Shown here piece by piece: positions 1-7,034 of a stretch of DNA of 17,311 nucleotides. Numbering within the stretch: position 1 is the stretch's first letter; every line of letters begins with the position of its first letter. The stretch is from JAFGKM01 sp964413825 (GTDB lineage Bacteria; Ratteibacteria; UBA8468; B48-G9; JAFGKM01): contig CAYPTS010000043.1 of the NCBI GenBank assembly GCA_964413825.1, positions 1 to 17,311 of the forward strand, given 5' to 3'. Position numbers and translations under genes: made by a program. The notes below the pieces were generated by a model. That model was not told where the DNA came from. It searched no databases and saw only the letters and a program-made list of their open reading frames with translations.

Positions 1-36
1 TACAGGAAATTCCATCCCCGCCCCTGACCCCGGAAA

Positions 37-1191
37 TCAACAACCCTTCAGTTTGAGCCACTTTTTGTCCAGTTTCGCCATTGAATCGTACGCCCTTGCC
101 ATGTAGAGCGCATCCAGAACCGCCATGGAGGTCATCGCCTCGGCGACCGCATACAGTCTCGCGACGAGGGTAGGGTCCCTTCTGGTGATGGGTTTCAGTT
201 TCTCTTCCTTCATTTTCTTCATGTTTATGGAGGTCTGCTGTACCGATATTGTCGGCGTGGGCTTTACCGCTATCCTGACTACAATGTCCTCCCCGTTAGT
301 GATGCCCCCGAGGAAGCCGCCGGCATGGTTTGTTCTGAACCGCACCTTTCCGCCTTTCGTCATGTACGGCTGGTCGTTGTTTTCCGACCCCTTCATGCTA
401 CCCACTTTAAAACCCGCACCGAACTCTATGCCCTTAACCGCACCGATACTGCAAACCGCATGGGCGATGACGGCGTTCAGCTTGTCAAAAACCGGCTCTC
501 CGAGCCCGGCAGGCACATTGTGAACGATAAGTTCAATGATGCCGCCGGCGGTATCCCCTTCGTCTTTTATCTCAAGAACGCGTTTTTCCATCTTCTCCGC
601 CGCTTCAAGGTCGGGACAGTTTATCTCGTTTTTCCGGTAGTTTTTCTTTATTTCCGCCCACGCCATCTCCTTCGCTTTTATTCCCATGCATTCTTTCGTA
701 TATGCCAACACTTCGATTTTTTCCCTTTCGAGGATGAATTTTGCAACGGCTCCGCCGGCAACCCGCGCCACGGTTTCCCTTCCGGACGCTCTTCCGGCGC
801 CGCACCAGTCCTGCGCCTCTCCGTACTTCAAAAAGAACGGGTAGGTTGCATGCCCGGGCCTGAATATGTCCCTGTATTCCCTGTACTGGTCAATGTGAAC
901 CTTCTGTGTATCCACGTTATAAATAATGATTCCAACCGGCGCTCCGGTCGTCACGCCGTCCTGCCCAATGCCCGCGAAAATGGCGCATTGGTCGGTCTCC
1001 TTCCGCGGACTGTTGAGTTTTCCGTGGCCGGGTTTGCGCTTGTCCAGTTCATTCTGTACTATTTCCCTTGTCAGTTTCAGCCCCGGCGGAACCCCGTCGA
1101 CGAGCACCGCAAGACCCGACCCTTTTCCTATCCCGTAGGATTCCCCGCACGTTGTAACGCGAAACAGTCTTCCAAAAGTGTTTCCCAGCAT
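37..1191 (-). CDS. aroC: Chorismate synthase
   Basis: Converts 5-enolpyruvylshikimate-3-phosphate to chorismate, the last shikimate step, in the cytoplasm with reduced FMN. The 384-residue length is normal for the bacterial family. Visible motifs are the N-terminal GES block (16-18), DGVPPG (32-37), FRPGHATY (110-117, with the second catalytic His at 114), GAGRASGRET (131-140) and a C-terminal RRDP...VAEAM block (337 onward). The start is supported by GGGAGG about 6-8 nt upstream on the minus strand. It lies downstream of aroA on the same strand, 114 bp away, with a palindromic repeat between them. Odd points: the normally conserved GESHG His is Tyr19, followed by about four extra residues relative to E. 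coli AroC as I remember it. The usual R-H-D near the C terminus reads R-R-D. The family call is firm; whether activity is normal cannot be read from sequence. Confidence 0.96.
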   Translation of the reverse strand: MLGNTFGRLFRVTTCGESYGIGKGSGLAVLVDGVPPGLKLTREIVQNELDKRKPGHGKLNSPRKETDQCAIFAGIGQDGVTTGAPVGIIIYNVDTQKVHIDQYREYRDIFRPGHATYPFFLKYGEAQDWCGAGRASGRETVARVAGGAVAKFILEREKIEVLAYTKECMGIKAKEMAWAEIKKNYRKNEINCPDLEAAEKMEKRVLEIKDEGDTAGGIIELIVHNVPAGLGEPVFDKLNAVIAHAVCSIGAVKGIEFGAGFKVGSMKGSENNDQPYMTKGGKVRFRTNHAGGFLGGITNGEDIVVRIAVKPTPTISVQQTSINMKKMKEEKLKPITRRDPTLVARLYAVAEAMTSMAVLDALYMARAYDSMAKLDKKWLKLKGC

Positions 1192-1222
1192 CTCATACCT
1201 CCCTCGCCCCGCTTGATGTTTT

Positions 1223-1294
1223 TTGTCATTGCGAACGCTTTTTGTGAAGCAATCTCATGAGATTGCCGCGGGACTTCGTCCCTCGCAATGACAA
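1223..1294. repeat. 72-bp palindromic interspersed repeat (GTCATTGCGA type) between aroA and aroC
   Basis: The outer arms TTGTCATTGCGA (1223-1234) and TCGCAATGACAA (1283-1294) are exact 12-nt inverted repeats. An inner 16-nt perfect palindrome, CAATCTCATGAGATTG, sits at 1250-1265, one base off the outer centre. The right half has its own small hairpin, GGGAC-TTC-GTCCC (1270-1282). The whole can fold into a branched hairpin in the aroA-aroC intergenic RNA. The outer core recurs at 17258 and 17287, so this is a dispersed family in this genome. From general knowledge, similar non-autonomous palindromes (MITE-like or REP-like) are common in environmental bacteria. There is no transposase here. 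Confidence 0.85.
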
Positions 1295-1305
1295 CGCAGG
1301 CGTGA

Positions 1306-2586
1306 TTAAATCTTATCCGTTTTTATTTTTGCGCCTATGCTCTCCATCAACTCCGCGAAACAGGGGAAGGTCACATCCACCGATTCCGCGGTATTTATCC
1401 GCGTGGCGCCGCATGCAATCAGCCCCGCAAGGGACAAAGCCATCACCACCCGGTGGTCGTGATGCCCGTTAACCGCGGTTCCTTTCAACCGGCTGTGATT
1501 GATTATCAACCCGTCTTCCGTCTCCCTTATATCCGCACCCATCTTTGAAAGTTCCCGCGCCATAACATTTATCCTGTCGGTCTCTTTTATCCTGGCATGC
1601 GCCACGTTATAAATCCTTGTGGTTCCTTCCGCAAAACAGCCCAGCACCGCCATTGCCGGCAGTGCGTCCGGGGTATCGCTCAGGTCAAGTTCCGCTCCTT
1701 TAAGACCGCCGCCCCTGATGCGTATCCCTTCCTCTTCAACCCTGACGTCCGCACCCATCTTTTCAAGGTACCCCATAACAGCCCTGTCGCCCTGAACATC
1801 GCAGGCGTCCAGTCCTTTCAACAGAATATCCGAATCGGCCACCGCACCCGCCGCGAGGAAAAACGTGGCGGAACTCCAATCTGCGGGAATCTCTTTATCA
1901 AACCTTTTATACGACTGCCCGCCTTCTATCCTGAAGCGCGTGCATCCGGAGTTTCTCTCAAATGCAATCCCGCGTTCCTCCAGCCACTTAAGCGTCATCT
2001 CTATATAAGGTATTTCCCGCACGTTTGCAACTTCAATCTCCGTATCGTTTTCCGCCAGCGGGCATGAGACGAGAAGAGAAGATACGAATTGCGAACTCAC
2101 GCCGTCAACCTTCGTCTTTCCGCCTTTTATTCTCCCTTTTATTTTTACAGGAGGTCTCCCGTTATTATTGAGAGATGCGCACTGCGCCCCGATAAGTCCC
2201 AGTGCATAGAGAAGCGGCCGGACAGGCCTCGTCCTCAAAGAGTCGTCGCCGTCAAGGACAACCTCAAAATCACCGAGGGAAACCACCCCTGCAAGCAGGT
2301 TGAAAGACGTTCCTGAATTCGCCATATACAGTGTCTTTCCGGGATTGCGGGGCGTTCCGCCGAAACCTTCGATTGCCCATCCGTTTCCGGAAACATCTAT
2401 CCGGGCGCCCAACTGCCTGCACGCGCTTACGGAAGCCGCCGTATCAGCCGAATTCAAGGGATTGTTTATCTTTGAAGTGCCGCCTGCCAATGAACCTATA
2501 ATCACGCCTCTGATAGTATGGGATTTCGAACCGGGTATAACAACCCGCCCCTTTAAGATTTTTGAGGTTTCAACGATTAAATCCAT
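1306..2586 (-). CDS. aroA: 3-phosphoshikimate 1-carboxyvinyltransferase (EPSP synthase)
   Basis: Transfers the enolpyruvyl group of PEP to shikimate-3-phosphate, directly upstream of chorismate synthase in the pathway. The chosen start gives 426 residues, normal for the family. Seen: PGSKSHTIRG (19-27; substrate-binding K21, S22, R26), RTRP (118-121), VSSQFVSS (163-170), the catalytic Asp in DTPDALP (D307), KETDR (334-338), HDHR (376-379) and TFPCF near the C terminus. I chose ATG 2586 because homologues begin close to the first beta strand (ETSKILKG). A TTG at 2604 is in frame, and neither start has a clear Shine-Dalgarno. The NSGT motif reads NSGTSFN (90-96), with Asn where most family members have Arg. 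It is probably co-transcribed with aroC, reading through the repeat, and is divergent from aroB across a gap of under 80 bp. Confidence 0.95.
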   Translation of the reverse strand: MDLIVETSKILKGRVVIPGSKSHTIRGVIIGSLAGGTSKINNPLNSADTAASVSACRQLGARIDVSGNGWAIEGFGGTPRNPGKTLYMANSGTSFNLLAGVVSLGDFEVVLDGDDSLRTRPVRPLLYALGLIGAQCASLNNNGRPPVKIKGRIKGGKTKVDGVSSQFVSSLLVSCPLAENDTEIEVANVREIPYIEMTLKWLEERGIAFERNSGCTRFRIEGGQSYKRFDKEIPADWSSATFFLAAGAVADSDILLKGLDACDVQGDRAVMGYLEKMGADVRVEEEGIRIRGGGLKGAELDLSDTPDALPAMAVLGCFAEGTTRIYNVAHARIKETDRINVMARELSKMGADIRETEDGLIINHSRLKGTAVNGHHDHRVVMALSLAGLIACGATRINTAESVDVTFPCFAELMESIGAKIKTDKI

Positions 2587-2628
2587 CGGGAAAGAATACC
2601 ACAAAAACCGCCGTATATCAACATCTTT

Positions 2629-2657
2629 TTGTTAAGCGTTCCGTTTTAATATATAAT
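2629..2657 (+). promoter_or_regulatory. Sigma-70-type promoter of aroB, predicted leaderless
   Basis: A -35 box TTGTTA (2629-2634) and a perfect -10 box TATAAT (2652-2657) are separated by exactly 17 bp. Transcription would start about 7 nt after the -10, at 2663-2665. The aroB ATG is at 2664, so the mRNA should have essentially no 5' leader, consistent with the absence of a Shine-Dalgarno in front of that ATG. The promoter lies in the aroA-aroB divergent gap. I see no equally good promoter facing aroA. Confidence 0.7.
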
Positions 2658-2663
2658 CTATGC

Positions 2664-3734
2664 ATGAAAAAAATAAGAGTCAATCTCCGGGAAAACAGTT
2701 ACTTTATTTACCCGGGGCGGCCTCTTGAAAAACTCGGCGGCGCAATGAGAGGCAAGGCATACGGAAAAAAAGTGCTTTTGCTGTCCGACTCAAAAGTATT
2801 TTCCATTTACGGGGCGACTGTCAAACGGGTTCTCGAGGAAAGCGGCAGAGACGTTTTAGACGCGGTAATCAAGCCCGGAGAAAGCGCCAAAAACTTTAAA
2901 AAGGTTTACCGGATTCTTGAGAAATGCGCTGAAAACAGGATGTGCAGGAACGACACCCTGCTGACGCTTGGCGGAGGAGTGGTAAGCGACCTTGGAGGAT
3001 TTGCCGCTTCGATATACATGCGGGGCATCAACTACGCTTGCGTTCCCACGACACTGCTTGCGCAGGTTGACGCATCGATAGGCGGAAAGACCGCGGTCAA
3101 CATGCCTTCGGGGAAAAACCTCATCGGCAGTTTCTACCAGCCGTCTTTCGTATACATGGATTTCAACACCCTTGCAACGCTTCCCGAAAGAGAGGAGAAA
3201 CAGGGCATAGCCGAGATAATAAAGTACGGGGTGATAAGGAACAGGAAAATATTCGGCATTGTCCGGGACAATGACATTTCCGGCATGCGGAGCTTATACC
3301 CGGCACTCATTGAAAAAAGCATAATGATTAAAAAGGACGTGGTAGAGAAAGACGAGAAGGAAACAAAGGGTCTGCGGGAGATTTTGAATTTCGGGCATAC
3401 GCTCGGGCATGCGGTTGAAATCTCGCTCTTCCCGGAAATGACGCACGGCGAGTCGGTTGCGCTGGGCATGGTGGGAGAAAGTTATCTCTCGTGGAAACTG
3501 GGTTTTTGCAAAAAAAACGTATTTGAAGCGGTGAAAGAAACGGTAAAAAAACACGGACTGCCGTTTTCCTTTGCGGGCATGGATATTGCAAAGACGGCGG
3601 ATTTTCTCGCATTCGACAAAAAGGTCAGGGACGGAAAAATCCGGTTCGTGGCGGTTAAGGACATCGGAACGGTCAAAAGCGGAGTGGCGATAGAAAAGGA
3701 AACGGTCGAAAAAATCCTGAAAGAGGCGGGGTGA
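2664..3734 (+). CDS. aroB: 3-dehydroquinate synthase
   Basis: Cyclises DAHP to 3-dehydroquinate, the second shikimate step, using NAD and a divalent metal in the cytoplasm. It has 356 residues, typical length. Seen: GGGVVSDLGGF (103-113, NAD-binding), VPTTLLAQVDASIGGKT (127-143), metal-ligand Glu184 in GIAEIIKYG, the HxxxH in FGHTLGHA (H245, H249) and His261 in THGES. The start MKKIRVNL at 2664 was chosen over an in-frame extension to 2562 that would run back through the promoter and the start of aroA. The predicted transcription start coincides with this ATG. It is the first gene of the plus-strand run aroB-pheA-DAHP synthase, with 3 nt before pheA. Confidence 0.96.
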   Translation: MKKIRVNLRENSYFIYPGRPLEKLGGAMRGKAYGKKVLLLSDSKVFSIYGATVKRVLEESGRDVLDAVIKPGESAKNFKKVYRILEKCAENRMCRNDTLLTLGGGVVSDLGGFAASIYMRGINYACVPTTLLAQVDASIGGKTAVNMPSGKNLIGSFYQPSFVYMDFNTLATLPEREEKQGIAEIIKYGVIRNRKIFGIVRDNDISGMRSLYPALIEKSIMIKKDVVEKDEKETKGLREILNFGHTLGHAVEISLFPEMTHGESVALGMVGESYLSWKLGFCKKNVFEAVKETVKKHGLPFSFAGMDIAKTADFLAFDKKVRDGKIRFVAVKDIGTVKSGVAIEKETVEKILKEAG

Positions 3735-3737
3735 AAG

Positions 3738-4817
3738 ATGAAAAATCTTGAAGACATACGGAAAAAAATAGATTCGATAGACCGGTCAATCATTGACCTT
3801 TTGAACCAGCGCGCCCGGCAGGTAAGAGAAGTGGCGGAGGTTAAAAATCTAAAAAAACTGCCGCCTTTCGACCCGTCAAGAGAACGGAAGATAATAGAAA
3901 ACCTCGCACGCGGCAACGAAGGTCCTCTTACAAAGGAAGACATAGGCCTGATAATGAGCGCAATTTTCAAGATATACAGGGGGATGTTCAGGCCGGTGCG
4001 CATAGCGTATTTCGGCATGGAAGGAACGTTCACGCACCAGGCGGCGCTCCAGAAATTCGGGGAAAAAAGCGAGTACCTGCACTGCAAAACAATCGACAAC
4101 GTTTTCCGCGAGGTTGAAAAGGGCAGGGCGGATTATGGAGTCGTGCCGATAGAAAATTCTACGGAAGGGGTTGTCACGCACACCCTCGACATGTTCGTGG
4201 AAAGCAGTTTGAAAATTACTTCCGAGATACTGCTCGACATCCACCACTACATGCTTTCAAAGGAAACGTCGCTGTCGAAGGTGAAGAAGATTTTTTCGCA
4301 TCCACAGCCGATAGCCCAGTGCTGGAACTGGATTATGGACAATCTGCCGGAAGCGAAAATCGTGGAAACCGAAAGCACCGCCGCGGCGGTAAAAAAAGTA
4401 AAAACGGAAAAAAATGCCGCCGCAATAGGCTCGCTGACCGCGGCAGGCATTTACGATATAGGCGTTCTTGCGGAAAAGATAGAGGACTACAGCGAAAACA
4501 TCACGAGATTCCTCGTGGTTGGAAACAACTTTTCAAACAAGACAGGGCACGACAAAACCTCCGTCCTTTTATCGATAAAAGACCGCGTGGGGGCGCTGCA
4601 CGAGATACTCATGCGCTTCAGGGAGAACAACATAAACCTTACGCGGATTGAATCCCGCCCGAGCAAGAAGAAGGCATGGGACTACATTTTCTTCTTTGAC
4701 TTTGTCGGACACAAGGATGATGATATAATCAAGGACGCTCTTGTAAAACTTGAAAAGGAAAGCGTTTTTCTGAAAATTCTGGGGTCTTATCCCATAGGAG
4801 GAAAAAATGAAGACTGA
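3738..4817 (+). CDS. pheA: Bifunctional chorismate mutase / prephenate dehydratase (P-protein)
   Basis: Turns chorismate into prephenate and then phenylpyruvate, committing flux to phenylalanine. The domain order in 359 residues is classical. An AroQ-type chorismate mutase helix bundle covers about 1-84 (IRKKIDSIDRSIIDLLNQR). The prephenate dehydratase domain covers about 87-262 (FGMEGTFT, IENSTEGVV, and TRF at 256-258 with the catalytic Thr). A C-terminal ACT domain covers about 273-353 (GALHEIL 285-291, ESRPSKK 305-311). In characterised P-proteins the GALxxxL and ESRP motifs bind Phe, so feedback inhibition by phenylalanine is expected. The start follows the aroB stop by 3 nt with a GGGGTGAAAG ribosome-binding site, implying coupling. 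The next full-size gene supplies DAHP for the same pathway. Confidence 0.96.
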   Translation: MKNLEDIRKKIDSIDRSIIDLLNQRARQVREVAEVKNLKKLPPFDPSRERKIIENLARGNEGPLTKEDIGLIMSAIFKIYRGMFRPVRIAYFGMEGTFTHQAALQKFGEKSEYLHCKTIDNVFREVEKGRADYGVVPIENSTEGVVTHTLDMFVESSLKITSEILLDIHHYMLSKETSLSKVKKIFSHPQPIAQCWNWIMDNLPEAKIVETESTAAAVKKVKTEKNAAAIGSLTAAGIYDIGVLAEKIEDYSENITRFLVVGNNFSNKTGHDKTSVLLSIKDRVGALHEILMRFRENNINLTRIESRPSKKKAWDYIFFFDFVGHKDDDIIKDALVKLEKESVFLKILGSYPIGGKNED

Positions 4818-4893
4818 AACCGTACACCCTTGCCCTTCGGCAAACTCAATCCGGTTTTCTGAAAATTTAAGGGGGTTGATATGGCCGATATAA
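4796..4893 (+). promoter_or_regulatory. Possible leader peptide and hairpin between pheA and the DAHP synthase gene
   Basis: A strong AGGAGG (4796-4801) stands 5 nt before an ATG at 4807, inside the last codons of pheA but out of its frame. This ATG opens a 28-codon frame (starts MKTETVHPC, ends LIWPI) that stops at 4891-4893, beyond the DAHP synthase ATG at 4881. Within it are a 5-bp hairpin TTGCC-CTTC-GGCAA (4830-4843) and an enclosing 6-bp stem AAACCG/CGGTTT (4817-4822 with 4852-4857). The layout would suit translational coupling or a small regulatory ORF. There is no poly-U tract, so it is not an intrinsic terminator. The 28-codon frame matches no family I know and could be chance. Confidence 0.35.
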
Positions 4894-5903
4894 TCATAAT
4901 GAGTTCGTCCGCTACGGAGAAACAAACAAATACCGTAATCAAAAAGGTGAAAAAATACGGGTTTGACGTTAACCTGAGCAGGGGCGCAGAAAAAACGATT
5001 ATCGGCATTATCGGCGATACGAGAGGCATCTCCGACGAGGTTTTCAAGATACTTCCCGGAGTGGCGCAGGTAATCAGCGTCCTGAAAAGTTATAAACTGG
5101 CAAGCAGGGAATTCCACCCGGCCGATACCGTCATAAAAATCGGCAAACTATCCATCGGGGGCAACAATCTTACGGTCATAGCAGGACCGTGTTCCGTAGA
5201 AAGCAAGAAACAGCTGTTTAAAACCGCCGAATCCGTAAAAAAAGCCGGTGGGAGAATTTTGAGAGGCGGCGCTTTCAAGCCGAGAACATCTCCCTATTCC
5301 TTTTCCGGACTCGGTTTTGAAGGCCTTCAGATGCTGAGAGAAGCGAAAGAACTCTACGGCATGCCCGTCATAACCGAGGTGCTTTCGCCGGAAGACGTTG
5401 ACGGAACCGTAAATATAGCCGACATACTCCAGATAGGCGCAAGAAACATGTTTAACTACCGCCTTCTGCAAAAAGTGGGAAAATCGGACAAGCCGGTATT
5501 TCTGAAACGGGCGTTTTCCGCAACAATTGCGGAGTTTCTCAACTGCGCCGAGTACATCCTCAAAGAGGGGAACCAACAGGTTATACTGTGCGAACGCGGC
5601 ATCAGGTCTTTTGACTCGGATTTCACGAGAAACACGCTTGACCTTTCGGCGGTCGCCGTCCTGAAAAAAGAATCCCACCTGCCGGTATTCGTCGACCCAA
5701 GCCACGGCACCGGCAGACGCGACCTGGTAATTCCGATGTCCAAAGCCGCAATTGCGTCCGGCGCCGACGGGCTGATGATAGAGGTGCATCCTCATCCGGA
5801 AGAAGCGCTTTCGGATGGATTCCAGTCGCTTACGCCGGAAATGTTCGCCGACTTCATGAGCGAAATAAAACCGATAGTAAAAGTAATGAACAAAAAACTG
5901 TAA
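4881..5903 (+). CDS. aroF: 3-deoxy-7-phosphoheptulonate (DAHP) synthase, type I-beta with N-terminal regulatory domain
   Basis: Condenses PEP with erythrose-4-phosphate, the entry step of the shikimate pathway. It has 340 residues and closely resembles the Thermotoga maritima enzyme as I remember it. An N-terminal ferredoxin-like/ACT-type domain (about 1-75) is joined by SREFHP (75-80) to a KdsA-like barrel. Metal-ligand positions are visible: C104 in AGPCSVES, H275 in DPSHGTGRRD, E301 in EVHP and D312 in LSDG. The substrate loop KPRTSPYSFSG is at 133-143. In T. maritima the N-terminal domain mediates Tyr/Phe inhibition, so feedback control is likely here too. The start follows AAGGGGG at 4869-4875. 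It is third in the aroB-pheA-aroF run. The symbol follows common usage for this class. Confidence 0.95.
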   Translation: MADIIIMSSSATEKQTNTVIKKVKKYGFDVNLSRGAEKTIIGIIGDTRGISDEVFKILPGVAQVISVLKSYKLASREFHPADTVIKIGKLSIGGNNLTVIAGPCSVESKKQLFKTAESVKKAGGRILRGGAFKPRTSPYSFSGLGFEGLQMLREAKELYGMPVITEVLSPEDVDGTVNIADILQIGARNMFNYRLLQKVGKSDKPVFLKRAFSATIAEFLNCAEYILKEGNQQVILCERGIRSFDSDFTRNTLDLSAVAVLKKESHLPVFVDPSHGTGRRDLVIPMSKAAIASGADGLMIEVHPHPEEALSDGFQSLTPEMFADFMSEIKPIVKVMNKKL

Positions 5904-5957
5904 TCCCCTCACTATGTAAGATATGCAACGAGGAGTTCGGGGTAAAGGAGTCCAACG

Positions 5958-7034
5958 ATGAAGAAAATCAGAGTGGGAATAATAGGAGCGGGCGGCATAG
6001 CGCAGGCGGCGCATATACCGTCGTATCAGAAGGCGGAAAACGTAGAGGTTGCGGCAATAGCGGATACCAACAAGGAAAAACTGCAGTATGTAGCGGATAA
6101 GTTCGGAATAAAACAGCCCTTCACGGAATGGGAAAAACTGATTGAATCCGACGTCGACGCAGTGTCCATCTGCTCGCCGAATGCATTCCACGCACAGCAG
6201 TCGATAAAAGCAATGGAAGCAGGCAAGCACGTCCTGTGCGAAAAGCCCATATGCCTTACGGGTGCGGATGTGGAAAAGGTCTTCAGCGTTTCAGAGAAAA
6301 CCGGCAAAAAATTCATGGCGGCTTTCCCGAGAAGGTTTTCAGGAGAGGCAAAGGTTCTGAAACCCATGATAGATGCCGGAGATTTCGGCGAAATCTATTA
6401 CATCAAGGCGGGATACCTTCGCAGGCGCGGCATACCGGGACTGGGAACGTGGTTTACAAACAAGGAACTTGCGGGCGGGGGGCCGATGATGGACGTCGGC
6501 GTCCACATCCTCGACCTTGTTATCTACCTTGCGGGGGCCCCCATGCCGGAACTGATAATCGGTTCGAAATACGCCAAGTTCAAGGACAAGGCAACCGACG
6601 GGGGATGGCCTCCGGCTGAAACGCGAAAGGGAGACGTTGCCACGGGAAAAATGGACGTGGAAGAACTTGCTTCGGGATTCGTAAAACTCTCCAACGGAGC
6701 AACGCTTGTTGCCGAAGCCAGTTGGGCGGGCAACTCGGAAACGGGATTAAAATCAAGTCTTTTCGGCACGCTTGCGGGAGCGCAGATGCCCGACCCTGAG
6801 AACCCCAAAAACCCGGTACGCATTTATTCCGAACGGCATGGCATACTTACCGACGTATTGCCGACCATTCCCCAGTCCGACATGTTTCAAGAAGAGATAA
6901 ACCACTTCATCGGATGCATAAGGGAAAACAAAAATCCGCTGACAAAAAAAGAAGAAATATTGTCCGTTGTCAGGATAATAGAAGGCATATATGAATCCGC
7001 GGAAACGGGAAAACCGGTTACCTGCGGCAGATAG
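5958..7034 (+). CDS. Gfo/Idh/MocA-family NAD(P)-dependent oxidoreductase
   Basis: A cytoplasmic dehydrogenase of the glucose-fructose oxidoreductase/inositol dehydrogenase family. It has 358 residues, a usual length. The N-terminal Rossmann motif GIIGAGGIA is at 7-15, followed by IAD ending the second strand (34-36). CEKP (94-97) carries the family Lys. GGGPMMDVGVHILDL (173-187) carries the Asp and His of the catalytic DxxxH. These motifs fix the fold but not the substrate, which in this family is usually a sugar, cyclitol or sugar nucleotide. The ribosome-binding site AAAGGAG ends 7 nt before the ATG. It lies 54 nt after the DAHP synthase gene and is overlapped by the next gene; no promoter is evident, so it may be in the aro transcript. 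I have no basis for linking it to aromatic synthesis. Confidence 0.9.
   Translation: MKKIRVGIIGAGGIAQAAHIPSYQKAENVEVAAIADTNKEKLQYVADKFGIKQPFTEWEKLIESDVDAVSICSPNAFHAQQSIKAMEAGKHVLCEKPICLTGADVEKVFSVSEKTGKKFMAAFPRRFSGEAKVLKPMIDAGDFGEIYYIKAGYLRRRGIPGLGTWFTNKELAGGGPMMDVGVHILDLVIYLAGAPMPELIIGSKYAKFKDKATDGGWPPAETRKGDVATGKMDVEELASGFVKLSNGATLVAEASWAGNSETGLKSSLFGTLAGAQMPDPENPKNPVRIYSERHGILTDVLPTIPQSDMFQEEINHFIGCIRENKNPLTKKEEILSVVRIIEGIYESAETGKPVTCGR

Noticed and set aside
1..36. Possible feature downstream of aroC at the window start
   Set aside because: Only 36 nt are available; no stem-loop or coding signal can be supported.
325..1260. A 311-codon open frame on the plus strand opposite aroC
   Set aside because: It is the antisense shadow of a well-supported aroC, has no recognisable motifs, and no ribosome-binding site.
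2587..2604. TTG start that would lengthen aroA by six residues
   Set aside because: Added residues (MWYSFP) precede the usual family start and no better ribosome-binding site supports them.
4830..4857. Intrinsic terminator between pheA and the DAHP synthase gene
   Set aside because: The stems are short and are followed by only TTTT within CGGTTTTCTG, with no U-run, and the genes are otherwise tightly spaced.
5904..5957. Terminator or promoter in the 54-nt gap before the oxidoreductase gene
   Set aside because: Only a CCCC/GGGG pairing with a long loop is present, and no -35/-10 pair at correct spacing; the clear element is the AAAGGAG ribosome-binding site.
5148..6230. A 360-codon minus-strand frame crossing the DAHP synthase and oxidoreductase genes
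   Set aside because: It covers two strongly supported plus-strand genes and the gap between them; its translation is rich in Arg, Tyr and Phe with no known domain.
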